Below are positions 1 through 10,729 of a stretch of 64,000 nucleotides of DNA, piece by piece. The notes beneath the pieces were generated by a model that saw nothing but the letters and a program-made list of their open reading frames with translations, had not been told where the DNA came from and ran no database searches. Made by a program: the position numbers and the translations under genes. This DNA is from Aptenodytes patagonicus (taxonomy: Eukaryota > Chordata > Aves > Sphenisciformes > Spheniscidae): assembly GCF_965638725.1 (NCBI RefSeq), contig NC_134973.1:6072491-6136490 (forward strand). The letters run 5' to 3'. The first letter of the stretch is position 1. Every line of letters begins with the position of its first letter.

Positions 1-674
1 GACCCCCCCAGCCCAGGCAGGCAAGGCACCGGCGATGCCCCTCGGCTGCGTGGCTGGAGCAGGGCAGCTGCGAGCTCACACGTCTCAGCTGGCCCTGGCC
101 TGTGGGCTCAGGGCACACCCAGCTGCACCCAGATCAGAGCAGCCACGAGGGCCCCAGGCACCCGTCAGCCGCTGCTCTGCACAGCCGGCTGCTGCCCGGG
201 CAGGTCTGCTGCCTGCAGAGGTGCCTGTGCAGCACAGCTGGTCTCTGAGGAACTCAGCACCTGGAGAGGAGCAAGAGGGAAAAACACCTTCCTACTGCAG
301 TGCCGGAGGGTTTTGAGGGCTTGACAGAGCCCACCCTTCTGCCCAGGCAGAGACTGAGCATTGGCCACGGCGCCCGGGCAGAGGCAGCGAATGCTGCGCC
401 CTCCTCTCCCCAGGAAGGGCAGAGATGCTCTCCAGGCCAAAGGCAACCATGCCCAGACATTCCTGCCCGCTCTGCGAGGTTGGGGAGAGAGTAAAGACAG
501 TTGCTGCAAGTCTCAAAGGCCACCCTGCAGCCCCCACCCGCAGCCCTGGGAGAGCAGCTAGCCCACCCACCCCTCCCTGCCAGGGCTGCAGGGCAGGAGC
601 AGGCCCATGGCTGACACGGAAACCCCCGCAGCCTGGGCACAGACTGGTGCAGAGCCTCACCCACGCACCACACA
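1..674. other. Intergenic, downstream of CDC34
   Basis: GC-rich sequence beyond the inferred 3' end of CDC34. The open frames here are short and overlap on both strands, with no family resemblance that I recognise. In human the gene downstream of CDC34 is GZMM, then BSG, so the next gene probably lies past the left edge. I see no RNA gene, repeat or exon. Confidence 0.5.
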
Positions 675-692
675 GCCATTCCCTTGAAGTAC

Positions 693-698
693 TTTATT
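693..698 (-). terminator. CDC34: CDC34 poly(A) signal (AATAAA on minus strand)
   Basis: TTTATT on the plus strand reads AATAAA on the gene strand, about 730 bases past the CDC34 stop codon. No other canonical signal lies between the stop and this point, so the 3' untranslated region probably runs from 1426 to about 670-680. This is an inference without transcript data. Confidence 0.55.
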
Positions 699-1426
699 AA
701 ATAGTTTCCAAAAAAACAGAAGCAGAAAGACTCAGAACTACCCCACATCCCTCCCAGCTAGTTAAAAACTACAAACAGCCCATCCCCACGCGCTGCAGTG
801 CCAGGCGGCTGCCAGCCACCTCCTGCCCGATGTCCCAGCCCTTCCCGACCCATTTGCTGCAAACACGGCTCCGGCATCATGGGAAGGGGCAGCAGGAGGG
901 TCCCACCGGGGACAGCCCTTTGGGGGCAGAGGGCAGCAGCACTTGCCCTACAGCCCTTCCTACTCGGACACCTCAAAGGCTGTAGAAAGCTATGCAACGC
1001 TCACACGCTTCCCACCCAAAGCGACCACTCACCGGCTCCACAGCCTCCCCAAACCGTTCCTCCCACATGGGGCTGAAGAAGAGTTGAACATGCCCAAACG
1101 ATGGGCAGCCAACACCAGGTTTTGCCATCACTCCTCATCCAGCCAGAGCCACCAGCTCCCCGGTTTCTGTGGATTTGTGAACGCCCCAATGCGACTTCCC
1201 CTTCCCCACCCGTCCCCCACCCAGGAAGTTTATAAAATAGGGTTTGTTTTTGTTTTTTGCTTTTTCTACAAAGACAGTGGTGGGATTTCCTTTGCAACAG
1301 CAGAACAGTCTCCCTGCGAGGTAGAGAGTTAATTTCAGGGCTGACAGATCCTAAATTCAAACCAGTTTGTCCTAGTTGAGGTAAAATTCAGTAGTTTATA
1401 GTAAGTTTTGCAATGCCAGAGGGCCA

Positions 1427-4400
1427 TCAAGATTCCTCATTGCCAGAGTCATCCTCATCACCGTAACAGCTGTCTGCTTCCTCCTCCATCTCATCATCCT
1501 CATAATAGTCATCATAGAAGAGGTCTGAGCCCTCATCTGGGGCTGGAGTCTTGGTCTTCACACAGTACTCTGCCAGCGTGGTGGGGACCTTCACGCCATC
1601 CCGCTCAGCGTCCACCTTCGTGCCCAAGACTTGCTTCCTGGAGGGCGAGAACTGGGGGGTGAGGACAGAGCTTTGCACAGCGCACTCTCGTTGCCACGTG
1701 CGGCTCACCCCACAGGGGCACCCGGCGAGACAGCCCTTCCCCTCTCACGGGTCGCTCACCCACAAGACTGGTGAAAGGGCAGGGGAGGGAGAGAACAGCG
1801 GAGCAAACGTGGCTGCACTGTGACATGCCCACTGCTCCGAGGGCCCCCCCTTGCCACGCCAGGGCTGGCCAGTCTGCAACTCGGGAGCTTCACATGCCGG
1901 TCCCATGAGACAGCCCTGACAGCAAGGCCGTGCTGGCACCATGTCTGCTGTGAACCCAGATCCTCAGCTCTGGAGCTGAAAAGGGACAGGGCTTAGGCTG
2001 AGAGCAAAGCTGGGCACATAACCCAGCCAAGCTCCTCCCAAAAGCCACACTCGGAGCCAGAATCCTTCCCTCCTACCAGCCTGCAGATGGGACTCAACAG
2101 GGCAGGATATGCCCTCAAGGTCCTCTGCGTCCTGCAAGATCACAGCCTAGCAAGTGTTCTCAACAGTGCCACAGCGCTGCCGGGCCTGGGCTCAGCTCAG
2201 CACGCACCTGATGATGTCCGTGTACTCCCGGTCCTTCCCTTTGCTCTCCTTCCACTTGCGGTACATCACGGAGGCATCCACGTTGGCTGGAGAAAACGTG
2301 TTGGGTTCATTCAGCAGCGAGATCACGCTCAGGAGAATGGTCCTGGCAATCAATAAACATGAGCAGGTTAAGAGCCGAGGCAGGTCAGCAACTGCCCACG
2401 TCCCAGCAATGCCAGCAGTCTCAGTGTCACAGCGCCGCTGCGTCCCGTGGGTCAGGAGGAGAGCCTGGTGCTGGCCCACCAGCAAGGGTGTGTCTCAGCA
2501 AAGTCAAGCAGGCCAGGCAGGAGACAGCAGCGCACGGGCTGTCGGGCTCACACGCATTCCCATGCAAGCTCTCGCTGTTCTTCAACAAAGCACACAGCCC
2601 AAGTGCCTTTCAACAACCTCTAGGCACCTCCTGCAGGCTTTGGGAGCGGAAGGCAGTCCCCAGCTCCCCGCTTTCCCATCCCTGCCCTCAGACAAGCCTC
2701 CTGCCCGCAGCTCCCTCCCCGCGCAGCCCTTACCGCACGTTCTGGGTGGGGTTCCACCGCTCAGACGGCAGCTCCCCGCTCTGCGGGTCATCCACCGGCG
2801 GATGGAGGATGGAGATGCAGACATCGCCCGTCTGAAAGCACAAGTGAAACAGGAACCTTAGGAGCTGCTGCCCCAAGCACCCTCCAGCAGCAGCTTGGTC
2901 CTCTGTTCCAGTAGCCTGCTTGCTCTTCACTTTGGCTTAAGCCAGGTGAGGCAATCCCAGCCCATTCTTTCGGTCCCTAGGAAGGGACAGCAGAAGCAGC
3001 AGTCCCCGCTATGCTGCCCGCAGCCTCAGGCCTTGCATAAGCACCCTGCGATTGCCAGCACAGTACAGACGAGGCTGCCTAACCATCAGCTGTCCGATGC
3101 CCGAACACGTTGCATCCCCAGCACAGCCCTCCCGGTGCCCACCTGACACAGCCAAACCCCACACACCCCCAGGCAGCAATCCGCCGCAAGCATGCAGCCC
3201 CGGGGCCGCGCACATCGCTCGCTCTGCATCCACTCTTGGCATAAGCACAACGTCCCCACTAGTCAAGCGTGGGAGCCTTCAAGCCTGGAGAGCCTGGCTG
3301 ACCTGGAAACAGCTCCAGGACAGGAGACCGGCTGTCGTAAGCTCATTAGCTGCATTTCCAGTGCCAGGCACTAAACGCCAAAGGCACCGAGTTTCCAATG
3401 CCATGCTCCGATGCCAGACAAAGGCTGGCATTTTCATCCAGTACCGTCGCAATGGACGGACATGTGCCCACCTGCCCGTCCAAGACGCCCCACGCTGTCC
3501 CAGGCGACCTACCTCGTAGATATTGGGGTGCCACATTTTGGTTAAGAACCTAAAGGCAGGAGGAGAATAGGGGTAGTCGATGGGAAACCGGAGACGAGCC
3601 TGCAAGGAAACAATAAGGAGAAGTAAGCATCAGCTTGTGAGAAGGAAGGGAAGGAAACCACAGATCTCCCGACACCACCAGGAAAAAGGAACCTCTGCCA
3701 GGTCCAGCTGCGCTCCTGCAGAGACAGAGCCTCCGCGCCGGCCAGCTCTGCAGGCAGGACACCAGCAGCACGGCTGCCCTGCCACTGTGCGGAGGAAGGT
3801 GAGCGGATGGGCTCGCGAGCTGCGGCAGCTCCTTCACCATCATCCTGCCCCGTAACCTCTTCTCCACCGGGGCCCACACATGCTAACCCGGAGCTCTCTT
3901 ACACGGAGGGAGGCAGCAGGCCCCAGGCAGAACGCAGCAGGAGCTCATGGTGCCAGTCCGGCATGTGCCTCGCACGCTCACTGCCCCCTCCCACACCGGC
4001 ACCCACGGCACAGGGTGACGACACCGAGGGCAGGCTGCTTCTGGATGGCAAACAGCGGCGGGGCGAGGGCCTCGTGGCTGTAAGGCGGCAGACGGGACTG
4101 GGGGCCCCAGCTGGAGCCTCACGCCTGAACAAACCGAGCGGCGCTCGGAGCCAGACCGCAAGCCTGGGGTCATCCCCGGTCCTGCTGTCAGGGACACGCA
4201 ATGGCCGCGCCACCAGAGAAAAGACTGTTTACCCTTCAGAGCTCACAGGGAAGGAAGCATCAGGTGCTCGGTGCTCCGGTTAACACACTGAATCTCTAAA
4301 AATAGCCCGTCACCACCGAAAAAAGAGACCAAGTCAAAACTGGCCGCAGCGCGCAGCTCAGGTGCTAAAAATAAAAGCACAAGAAGATCACGCCGCAGTC

Positions 4401-6968
4401 CACAACTCCAGCGCCAGCAGAGACAACTGGCCCACCACTGGCTTCTCCTGTGGGCGATGACCACAAAAACAAAGGTATTAAGACAGGCCCGCTGTCGGCC
4501 TCCGAGTGAGAAGGTGAATCCTGAGGTGGCACGGAGACGTACAGCAACATCCCCATCCTCCCTAGAGAGCTGCTGCCCCAGCCCACCGGCGCCAGGCGTC
4601 CCAAGAGGACAGGGGCAGCTTCTCCCAGTGTCACTGCACAACCTGCGGTGACTGTTTCAGCTTTCAGGTGTTTCCAGGCTCTGGAAGCAAACTTCCAGAT
4701 CAAGATTCAGCCGCTGCTCCCAAAAAAGCCAACGGCCAGAAACAGTGGTGAAGACTTAAAACACACAACTCCTCCCTGAACATTTCTTGCTCCCTCAGTT
4801 CGTGTACACGAGAATTTAGACGGATCCGTGAAGAGACAGCGCGAACTACCCCAGCTCTGCCCAGCAGCGGGGGACAGCGACCTGGGATCACTCTTGACCC
4901 ACGGAACGAGCCCCACGAGCCTGGCACGGGCCCCATTCAAGAGGGTAACTGCAAATGAGGCTTCGGATGCTTCTGGAATTACAGCCTCGACAATAGGCGA
5001 CGCTGCCGAACCCAGTCGCCAGCTCACAGCCGTTAAAAGATTAGTGTAGAAGGCAGAGAGACATCTGTCCTCCTCACTGCCGCCCTGACCAACCCCGACT
5101 CCATCCTGGGGTCCAACCCCTCTGCTCTCTGCCCCCCTCCCACCCTGCCAGGATCTGGCCCCAGCACAAGTTGATCTTATCACGAGCCCAGGGAGCCCCC
5201 GACCGCAGCGGGTCCGTCCCTACGCACATTACTCCCAGGCTGGCCCTTTGTCTGACTGCTCTGCGGCACAGGACAAGAGGTGGAATGAAGGAAAATCAAG
5301 GCGGCGGCTGGGGCTGGATGCATTTTGTGTGTGCGTGGAGCTTCAGGCAGCCCAGGGCAGCGCACACGCACACACAGCAACACGCGGCCCTGGGCTGGGC
5401 TCTGGCCAAACAGCTGAACTTCGCAGAATAATCCCCTTTGTTGTGTCAGAGAGGATCAGAACAAAACCAGCCAGAGGCAAAGCGATCCCGAAGGGGGCTC
5501 GGAAAGCAACCCCGCTTTGCCATGCACAAACAGGCCGACGTTACCACGAGCTGGAAGAGGACTTGGCCCCTTCACTCTCCTCTTAGCAGAAAGTCTCATC
5601 TACTGCCACCCAACAGTGCCGAGTCTGGAAGCTCTCAGGCACAAAACAGGAGCATGAGTTGCTGAAAGGGTGAGAGTTCAAAGGACCTAGTGCCAAAAGA
5701 GGCTACAGAAAAAGACTCCATTTCAGCGAAGAGATAAGACCTGACTCTGAAGCATCAGACCTGCCTGCCACTGCTCCATGAGAAAAACAAACCACCCAGC
5801 TTCTCGGACACAGCTGACCCTCGGACTGACTCACCCCGGGTGCATCCCCACCCTGCCAGCAACAGGATAGACAGAAGAGCTCGTAGTGGAGGAGGGTGGA
5901 TGAGAAAGAGGAAGAAAACAGCTACACAGGTTGCACAACACCTGGTAAGAGCACATACACATCCTCCCGATAGGGACTGCGCAGTCAGGCCGTGCACGCC
6001 TTCTCCCCCCCTCAAACCCCAAACAAAACCACGACACCCGCTCCCCACCCAGCTTGAGCTGCTGTTCCCTCGGCCCGAGCCGTCTGTGCCTGCACAGGAG
6101 AGTCCTTTGTCTCTTCCCTCTGGTTTGGTGGCAATGCCCCAGATCCCCTCCAGGAGAGGGAACACCAGCGACCCAGAGCTCGCTCTCCTGCGCCCACAGA
6201 CTGGGGGGATGAAGGGGGCAGGAAGGAGGAAAAGCCCTTGGAGACAGAGCCCCTCGGGGGGCCAAATCCCCCTTCCAACGAAGGGAATCCTTGCCTAGTT
6301 TGGCAGCAGCCACCTGCACACAGGCTCCCTTCGTCACCCCGGCTCCTCCTTGCAGGCACCCCAGGAACACCCCAGCTCCCGAAGCCCCAGTGACCCCAAG
6401 GTGTCCAGCTACAGACCCAGGTCTCCCTGGCCCTCATCACCCCCTCAAGCCCAGGAGCACCCCTGTCATGTCCCCCCAGTACCCACATCAACCCGACCCC
6501 CAAGACCCCCTCCCTCTCACCCCACAGCCCCCTCCCAGGGTCTCCCTGCTCTCCTGCGGTCTCTCCCCCTTCCAAAATCCCTTCCAAAGGCATCCTTCCC
6601 CCAGTGCATCCCCCAACACCACCTACTCTGCCTTCACCCCTCCTAAGCCCCATCTCCCACCACACACCTCCGCCCCCCAGGTCCCCCCACCCACACACCA
6701 AGCTCCCCCCTCCCCGCCACCAGAGCTTCGCTTCCTCGAGACCTCGGTCCTCCCGACACCGCACGCCCCCCTGCCGCCCCCAGCCCCTCACCTTGAAGTA
6801 CCCGCCCTCATAATAGGTGTTCGGGGGGCCGAAGATAGCCACCTCCCAGTTGTAGAGGTCCCCCTCGTCCACCAGGTTGACCCGGAACCCTTCCACGGGC
6901 TCCTCCTGCAGCCCTTTGAGCTCCAGCAGCAGCGCCTTCTGCGAGCTGGGCACGAGGGGCCGCGCCAT
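1427..6968 (-). CDS. CDC34: CDC34 / UBE2R1, ubiquitin-conjugating enzyme E2 R1
   Basis: Coding exons on the minus strand, in order: 6792-6968, 3513-3599, 2734-2831, 2208-2342, 1427-1637; all introns are GT-AG. The joined frame is 708 bases, 235 residues (human 236). CDC34 is the E2 enzyme that works with SCF cullin-RING ligases to build K48-linked ubiquitin chains on cell-cycle substrates such as p27. The UBC fold spans about residues 8-170. The HPN motif (in WHPNIYE) precedes the catalytic cysteine, C93, in GDVCISILHPP. The long acidic loop typical of class-R E2s (VDDPQSGELPSE) follows it. The C-terminal tail (about 195-235) is strongly acidic and ends in NEES; it contacts the cullin basic canyon. 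The start is fixed by the MARPLVPSSQKALLLELKG opening shared with human. The protein is near-identical to mammalian CDC34 apart from a few tail changes. It begins inside a CpG island. TPGS1 lies upstream on the same strand, as in human. Confidence 0.97.
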
Positions 6969-7095
6969 GCCGAGGAGCCGGGGTAGGCCGCGAGCGAAGC
7001 CGGGGGCTAGCGTAGGCGCGACGGCCGCTGCGGGGAGGGAAGCGGCGGGGACGGGTCCTGCTGCTCCGCGGCCGCTCCGAGCGCAGCCGCGCGGG

Positions 7096-7114
7096 GCACG
7101 GCGGGAGCTGTAGT
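7096..7114 (-). promoter_or_regulatory. ZNF143/SBS-type site in CDC34 promoter
   Basis: The minus strand reads ACTACAGCTCCCGCCGTGC, matching the ZNF143 (Staf/SBS2) consensus core ACTACANNTCCCRGMATGC with few differences. It lies about 130 bases upstream of the CDC34 ATG. ZNF143 with THAP11/HCFC1 binds such sites at housekeeping promoters. The motif is seen in the sequence; binding is inferred. Confidence 0.6.
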
Positions 7115-7165
7115 CCGCCCGCGCAGGGCGGGGCCGGCGCAGGCTCCGCCTATAAGGACGTCGCT

Positions 7166-7249
7166 CGCCTATCAGAGCGCGCTGTCCGCGCGGGGGGCGG
7201 GGCAGGGAGAGGGCTCCTCCCTCCGGACGATGTCCGCCTATCACAGCGC
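7166..7249. repeat. Direct repeat of a 15-bp element in CDC34 promoter
   Basis: CGCCTATCAGAGCGC at 7166-7180 recurs as CGCCTATCACAGCGC at 7235-7249 (14 of 15 identical), 69 bases apart. Each copy has CTATCA, a GATA-like TGATAG on the other strand. A local duplication or a paired factor site is possible; function unknown. Confidence 0.5.
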
Positions 7250-7620
7250 ACCGCCGGCCCGGGGGGGGCGGGGCACCTCCCCGCCAGCCGCTGCGGCGCG
7301 GCGGGTGCTCGTTACCCGGGGCCGCGCCGCCGCCCCGGAGCCGCGTTTCCAGGGCCGGGATGGCGGCGGCGGCGTCATCCCGGGCCCGCTTTAACGGCGT
7401 GCGCCGACGCCTCCGCCCTCCCACACCAGCGCGGCCCGCTCTCCTGCCGAGCAGACCCATCGCACGTGCGAGGGCCGCCTCAGGGTCGGGCCGCTTCCCC
7501 TTCGGGCCCGGGCAGCCGCGCGGGCCTCGCCGCCCCTGGGCTCCCCGATCCCGCTGCCCGCGGGGGGCTCCCCAGCCCGCCCTCGGCACGAAATCCCACC
7601 CCGGGTGACGGCCCCGGTGC

Positions 7621-8219
7621 TCGCGATGCAGCCGTGCTGCTTCGGGTCAGCGTTTGGCGTGAGTAAAGCGGTTTACGCTTCGCCAGGGGATCGCACCCGT
7701 CAGCCGGGAGGAAGCACTTAGCGCGATCGCTACGCCCGTGTAATACTTTCCGGCATTTAGAAGGCAGCATCTGGAATTCAAGCAGAGGCTGCTCCTGGCA
7801 CGGCCCCAGCAGAGAAGATCTTCTCCAGCGTCACCGGTTCCCACCTCCCCCCGTGTCACATCCCGTCACCTGCGCCTCCTCCGGGAGCCACCGCCGGCAG
7901 CCTCACCCAGACCGGCCCCAGGTGGTGCCCCTCCTGCCTGCAGGGATCAAAACATCCGCTCAACAAAACGAAACAAACATCCCAGAGCATGAAGGGCATC
8001 CTCCCAGCTTCTCTTTGGTTTTTTTTTTGGTAGTAACTACAAGTGCTTTGCACTCCCATACCTTCAGCCAGGCAGGCTGCTGCAGGCTGCTGCAGGCTGC
8101 CAACGTCAACCCCTGAAAACAGAGACTGCCTCAAGGATCTGAATGCTGCTGCGGTTCATCCTGGCACTAAGTGCCAGCAGGCAGTAAAGAAATTGGCCAC
8201 TAAAAAAATAATAAAAAGC
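7621..8219. other. Spacer between CDC34 promoter and TPGS1 3' end
   Basis: About 600 bases without a recognisable gene. The only structure seen is a short tandem repeat of AGGCTGCTGC near 8072-8100 (not quite three copies). The CpG density of the CDC34 promoter fades by about 7650. Confidence 0.45.
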
Positions 8220-8225
8220 TTTAAT
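8220..8225 (-). terminator. TPGS1: Candidate TPGS1 poly(A) signal (ATTAAA on minus strand)
   Basis: TTTAAT on the plus strand gives ATTAAA on the gene strand, about 1.03 kb past the TPGS1 stop. It lies in an AT-rich stretch (8190-8300) typical of a transcript end. No AATAAA was seen closer on the minus strand, so this is the best guess only. Confidence 0.3.
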
Positions 8226-8512
8226 GTCTTACAGTAAACCAATTATTGCACAGTATAAATAATTAACACAGACAAGTTCAAATAAATAACACATGGTTCA
8301 ACACGCATCTCTGTTCAAAAGCAAACTATGACCTCAGGGAACAGGGTTTGTCTCGTCTTGACCCGGTGCTCCACGTCCCAAATCATTATCAAATTCATAG
8401 CACTCTGCAGCTCCGCTTGAGAAGTCATCGCTCAGGTATGAGCTTTGATCTTCAAAGTCCGGACCACAGCAGCCAGAGGCAGTTGGGTAAACACCAACCG
8501 GGGAGGCAGCAG

Positions 8513-8542
8513 GGACAGCTCATCGCCGGACAGCTCATCGCC
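8513..8542. repeat. 15-bp tandem duplication
   Basis: GGACAGCTCATCGCC occurs twice back to back (8513-8527 and 8528-8542), within the presumed TPGS1 3' untranslated region. A simple local duplication. Confidence 0.7.
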
Positions 8543-9257
8543 TCACAGCTTGGCTGCTGGCGGAGACAGACCCCTCCCTCTGGCTCACAGCCCTTCCCAG
8601 TGAGGTTTGCTTCCCAGCCAACCATTTCTCATCTGCTGTGCATTTAAAACATTTCGCTTAATAAAATAACGCTTTATCTCACACTCCAGATCGGCCCCAT
8701 ATTTACCTGCGAGTCCTCACAGTAGTAGGTAGATAAGCATCACCCTCCAATGCACAGGTAGGTGTGAAACAAACCCAAAAGCAGAAACAAAGTTCCCTGC
8801 TGAAGCTGCATGACATGACATGGCCAGGGCTAGGACAAAACTGCAGGGTATCTGGAGGTCCAGCCCCACATTTACTTCGTTCTAGCTCATTTTTAATGGC
8901 TAACACTGCCCTACAGTTCACAGGCCTCCTTGCAAGTCCCCAGTTAACGCCTAAAAAAAGATTTACTAATGCCAGCTGGGTCAGAGGAACCGCGGCTGGG
9001 AGAGGCACAGCGGATAGGGACATCTCCAGCGCTGGAGGTGGCTGGGCACCTGTCGCACTCGGAACAAGGAAGGGAGCATGGAAATCGGGAATCTCTTGTC
9101 GGGCAGACCCGGGCTCTCCAGACAGCACCTGACCAGCCCCCAGTGCTTGCCATCCAGCTTAGCGCTGGGGGCCGGAGCCCCCTTTGCGTAAACGGCTCTG
9201 CGCGGAGCGCTCGCGGAAGTCAAAGTGGACGCAGTCAGCGTTGCTCCCACCCAGGTG

Positions 9258-10328
9258 TTACTCAACGGGCTTCACTTTTGCCACGAACAAGGCAGTGGCT
9301 TTTTTCAGGAACTCCTCCCGGCTCATGGAGGTGCTGAGCTTCCTCTCCTGCAGCGCCCGGTCCATGGCCAGGGCCAGGCCGTCTGGCCCCAGCTTCGAAC
9401 CCGCCTCCAGGTAGTGGCTGGGGAGAGAGAAGTGGCCGGTGCCCAGCGCATCCTCCAGCGCCCGCAGCACGGCCTGGCAGACCCTCCCGTCAGCGGCGCC
9501 GGAGCCGCCGTCCAGGACGCCGAAGAGCGCATCCGCCTTGGCCGCGAACTCCAGCAGCACGAAGCAGGTGAGGACGCCGTAGCGGAAGACGTCGAAAGGC
9601 ACGGCCTCGTGGTCGCGGCAGCGGACCCGCCCCAGCAGCGCCGCTGCCGCCTCCGTGGGCGCTCCCCCGTGCTGGCAGATGCGCCGCAGCAGCTCACTGT
9701 ACAGCCGCCCATCCACGCCTGCCTTCCGCCGCCGGCAGCCGGCACCCAGCACCTCGTAGGCCGCGCCGGCGTTGCTGTCGAAGGCCGTCCTGTCGCGACA
9801 TGGCACAGACACAGACACGCAGCTTCACCCCCGCCCACCCCAGACCGCCCCCACCCGAACTACAGCTCCCAGCGTGCCCCGAGCGCCCGGCCGCCGGTGC
9901 GGGGAGGCCGCGGCCGCGAAGCACGCCGGGAGCTGTAGTCCGCCGCCCGCCCCCGCCGCCGCCCGCCCGCACCTGTGGGAGTGATGAGCCAGGCGCACGT
10001 ACCACAGCGCCCGGGCCAGGCGCTGCGGCGGCCCCGGGAGCTCCGCGGCGGCCTCGCCCGCCGCGCCGGGGCTGCCCAGCACGAGCCGCTCGAAGTAGTC
10101 GGCCAGGAAGGAGACGGGCTCCTCGGGCCGCGCCTCCAGCACCTTCAGCAGCGCCTCCCGCACCATGGCGGTGACGCCGGCCCGCAGCAGGAACTCCGCC
10201 TCGCTCCCCAGCCCGCCGGCCGCCGCGCGAGCCGGCTCCGCCAGCCCGCTGTCCGCTGCCGGGACCTGGGCCGGGGCCGGGGCCGGGGCCGGGGCGGCAG
10301 CCGCCCGCCGCTTCTCGTGCGCCGCCAT
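9258..10328 (-). CDS. TPGS1: TPGS1, tubulin polyglutamylase complex subunit 1
   Basis: Two coding exons on the minus strand, 9973-10328 and 9258-9789, split by a 183-base GT-AG intron. The joined frame is 888 bases, 295 residues (human 290). TPGS1 is a non-catalytic subunit of the TTLL1 tubulin polyglutamylase complex, which adds glutamate side chains to axonemal and neuronal tubulin; it acts at centrosomes, basal bodies and axonemes. After an alanine/proline-rich leader (about residues 9-25), residues 48-82 ([21 protein letters not shown] onward) resemble an RIIa-type dimerisation/docking helix pair. The second exon carries the conserved [25 protein letters not shown] and [21 protein letters not shown] blocks. 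The start at 10328 (MAAHEKRR) matches human MAAVEKRR. The frame is open upstream but has no ATG there. Both splice sites match the human junction within HHS(H/Q)R. Gene order with MADCAM1 and CDC34 is as in mammals. Confidence 0.95.
9859..9939. promoter_or_regulatory. Inverted pair of ZNF143-type sites in TPGS1 intron
   Basis: ACTACAGCTCCCAGCGTGC lies on the plus strand at 9859-9877. Its near copy ACTACAGCTCCCGGCGTGC lies on the minus strand at 9921-9939. Both sit in the only TPGS1 intron, in CpG-rich sequence. They fit the ZNF143/SBS consensus closely and share the core seen in the CDC34 promoter. They may form part of the TPGS1 promoter downstream of its start, or a looping anchor. Confidence 0.65.
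10268..10294. repeat. Short GGGGCC hexanucleotide tract in TPGS1 exon 1
   Basis: Three full GGGGCC units flanked by partial ones on the plus strand. On the coding strand the tract encodes the alternating Ala-Pro stretch of the TPGS1 leader. Such repeats can vary in length. The plus-strand runs of four Gs could fold as a quadruplex. Confidence 0.7.
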
Positions 10329-10550
10329 CTTGGCTGCGGGCGGCGAAGGCCGGTTCCGGCCATCTTGGACCGCCGTTCCGCCGGGGCGGGAAGTTCCCGC
10401 GCCGCCATCTTGCACACTGGCAGCCAATCGGTGGGCGAGAAGGCAGGCTAGCGCGCTGCCATTGGGCGAGGCCGCAGGCCGCCATCTTGAGAGTGGGCAA
10501 AGGAGCCGCCCTGGCAGCTGTAACGCGGCGGGGCGCCCCGGCCGCCATGG
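10321..10550 (-). promoter_or_regulatory. TPGS1: TPGS1 promoter with clustered YY1 motifs
   Basis: GCCGCCATCTTG-type motifs (YY1; AAGATGGCGGC on the minus strand) occur at 10321-10333, 10358-10368 (shorter core), 10401-10412 and 10478-10489. A related GCCGCCATGG lies at 10541-10550. All share one orientation. The first contains the TPGS1 start codon itself. CCAAT boxes lie at 10424-10428 (plus) and 10461-10465 (minus). YY1 motifs just downstream of the start site in this orientation are a known housekeeping-promoter design. The true start is probably between 10360 and 10500. Confidence 0.7.
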
Positions 10551-10729
10551 CTACTCCGGGCAGGTGCCCCGCCCTTAGCAACCGGGCGCGCGGCGGTCGC
10601 TGCGGACGCTGCCCGGTGACCCGCGCCGCGCCCGGGGCCTCCCGCAGGCCCGGAGCCGGTGAGGGGCCGCAGGGCCGCCCCAGCCCCGGCCAAAACGACA
10701 CCTGCTCAGGGCTCAAACAGAATCCACCC

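Larger units (their letters stand above)
6969..7620 (-). promoter_or_regulatory. CDC34: CDC34 CpG-island promoter
   Basis: Very CpG-dense, G+C-rich sequence immediately upstream of the CDC34 start codon. It holds GC boxes (GGGGCGGGGC types near 7196-7204 and 7264-7274), a ZNF143-type site, and a duplicated 15-bp element. A TATAAGG string near 7151 lies in plus-strand orientation, so it is not an obvious TATA box for CDC34. Typical of a broadly expressed housekeeping promoter. Confidence 0.7.

Noticed and set aside
6012-7589. 525-codon minus-strand open frame over CDC34 exon 1 and its promoter
   Set aside because: It contains the real 59-codon CDC34 exon 1 but otherwise reads through the CpG island upstream and the intron downstream. 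CDC34 starts at 6968 and splices at 6792.
10548-10566. Plus-strand ATG with ideal Kozak context and a donor-like CAG|GTGCCC (a possible divergent gene)
   Set aside because: No downstream plus-strand exon could be found before MADCAM1. The GCCGCCATGG string is better explained as another member of the YY1 motif cluster.
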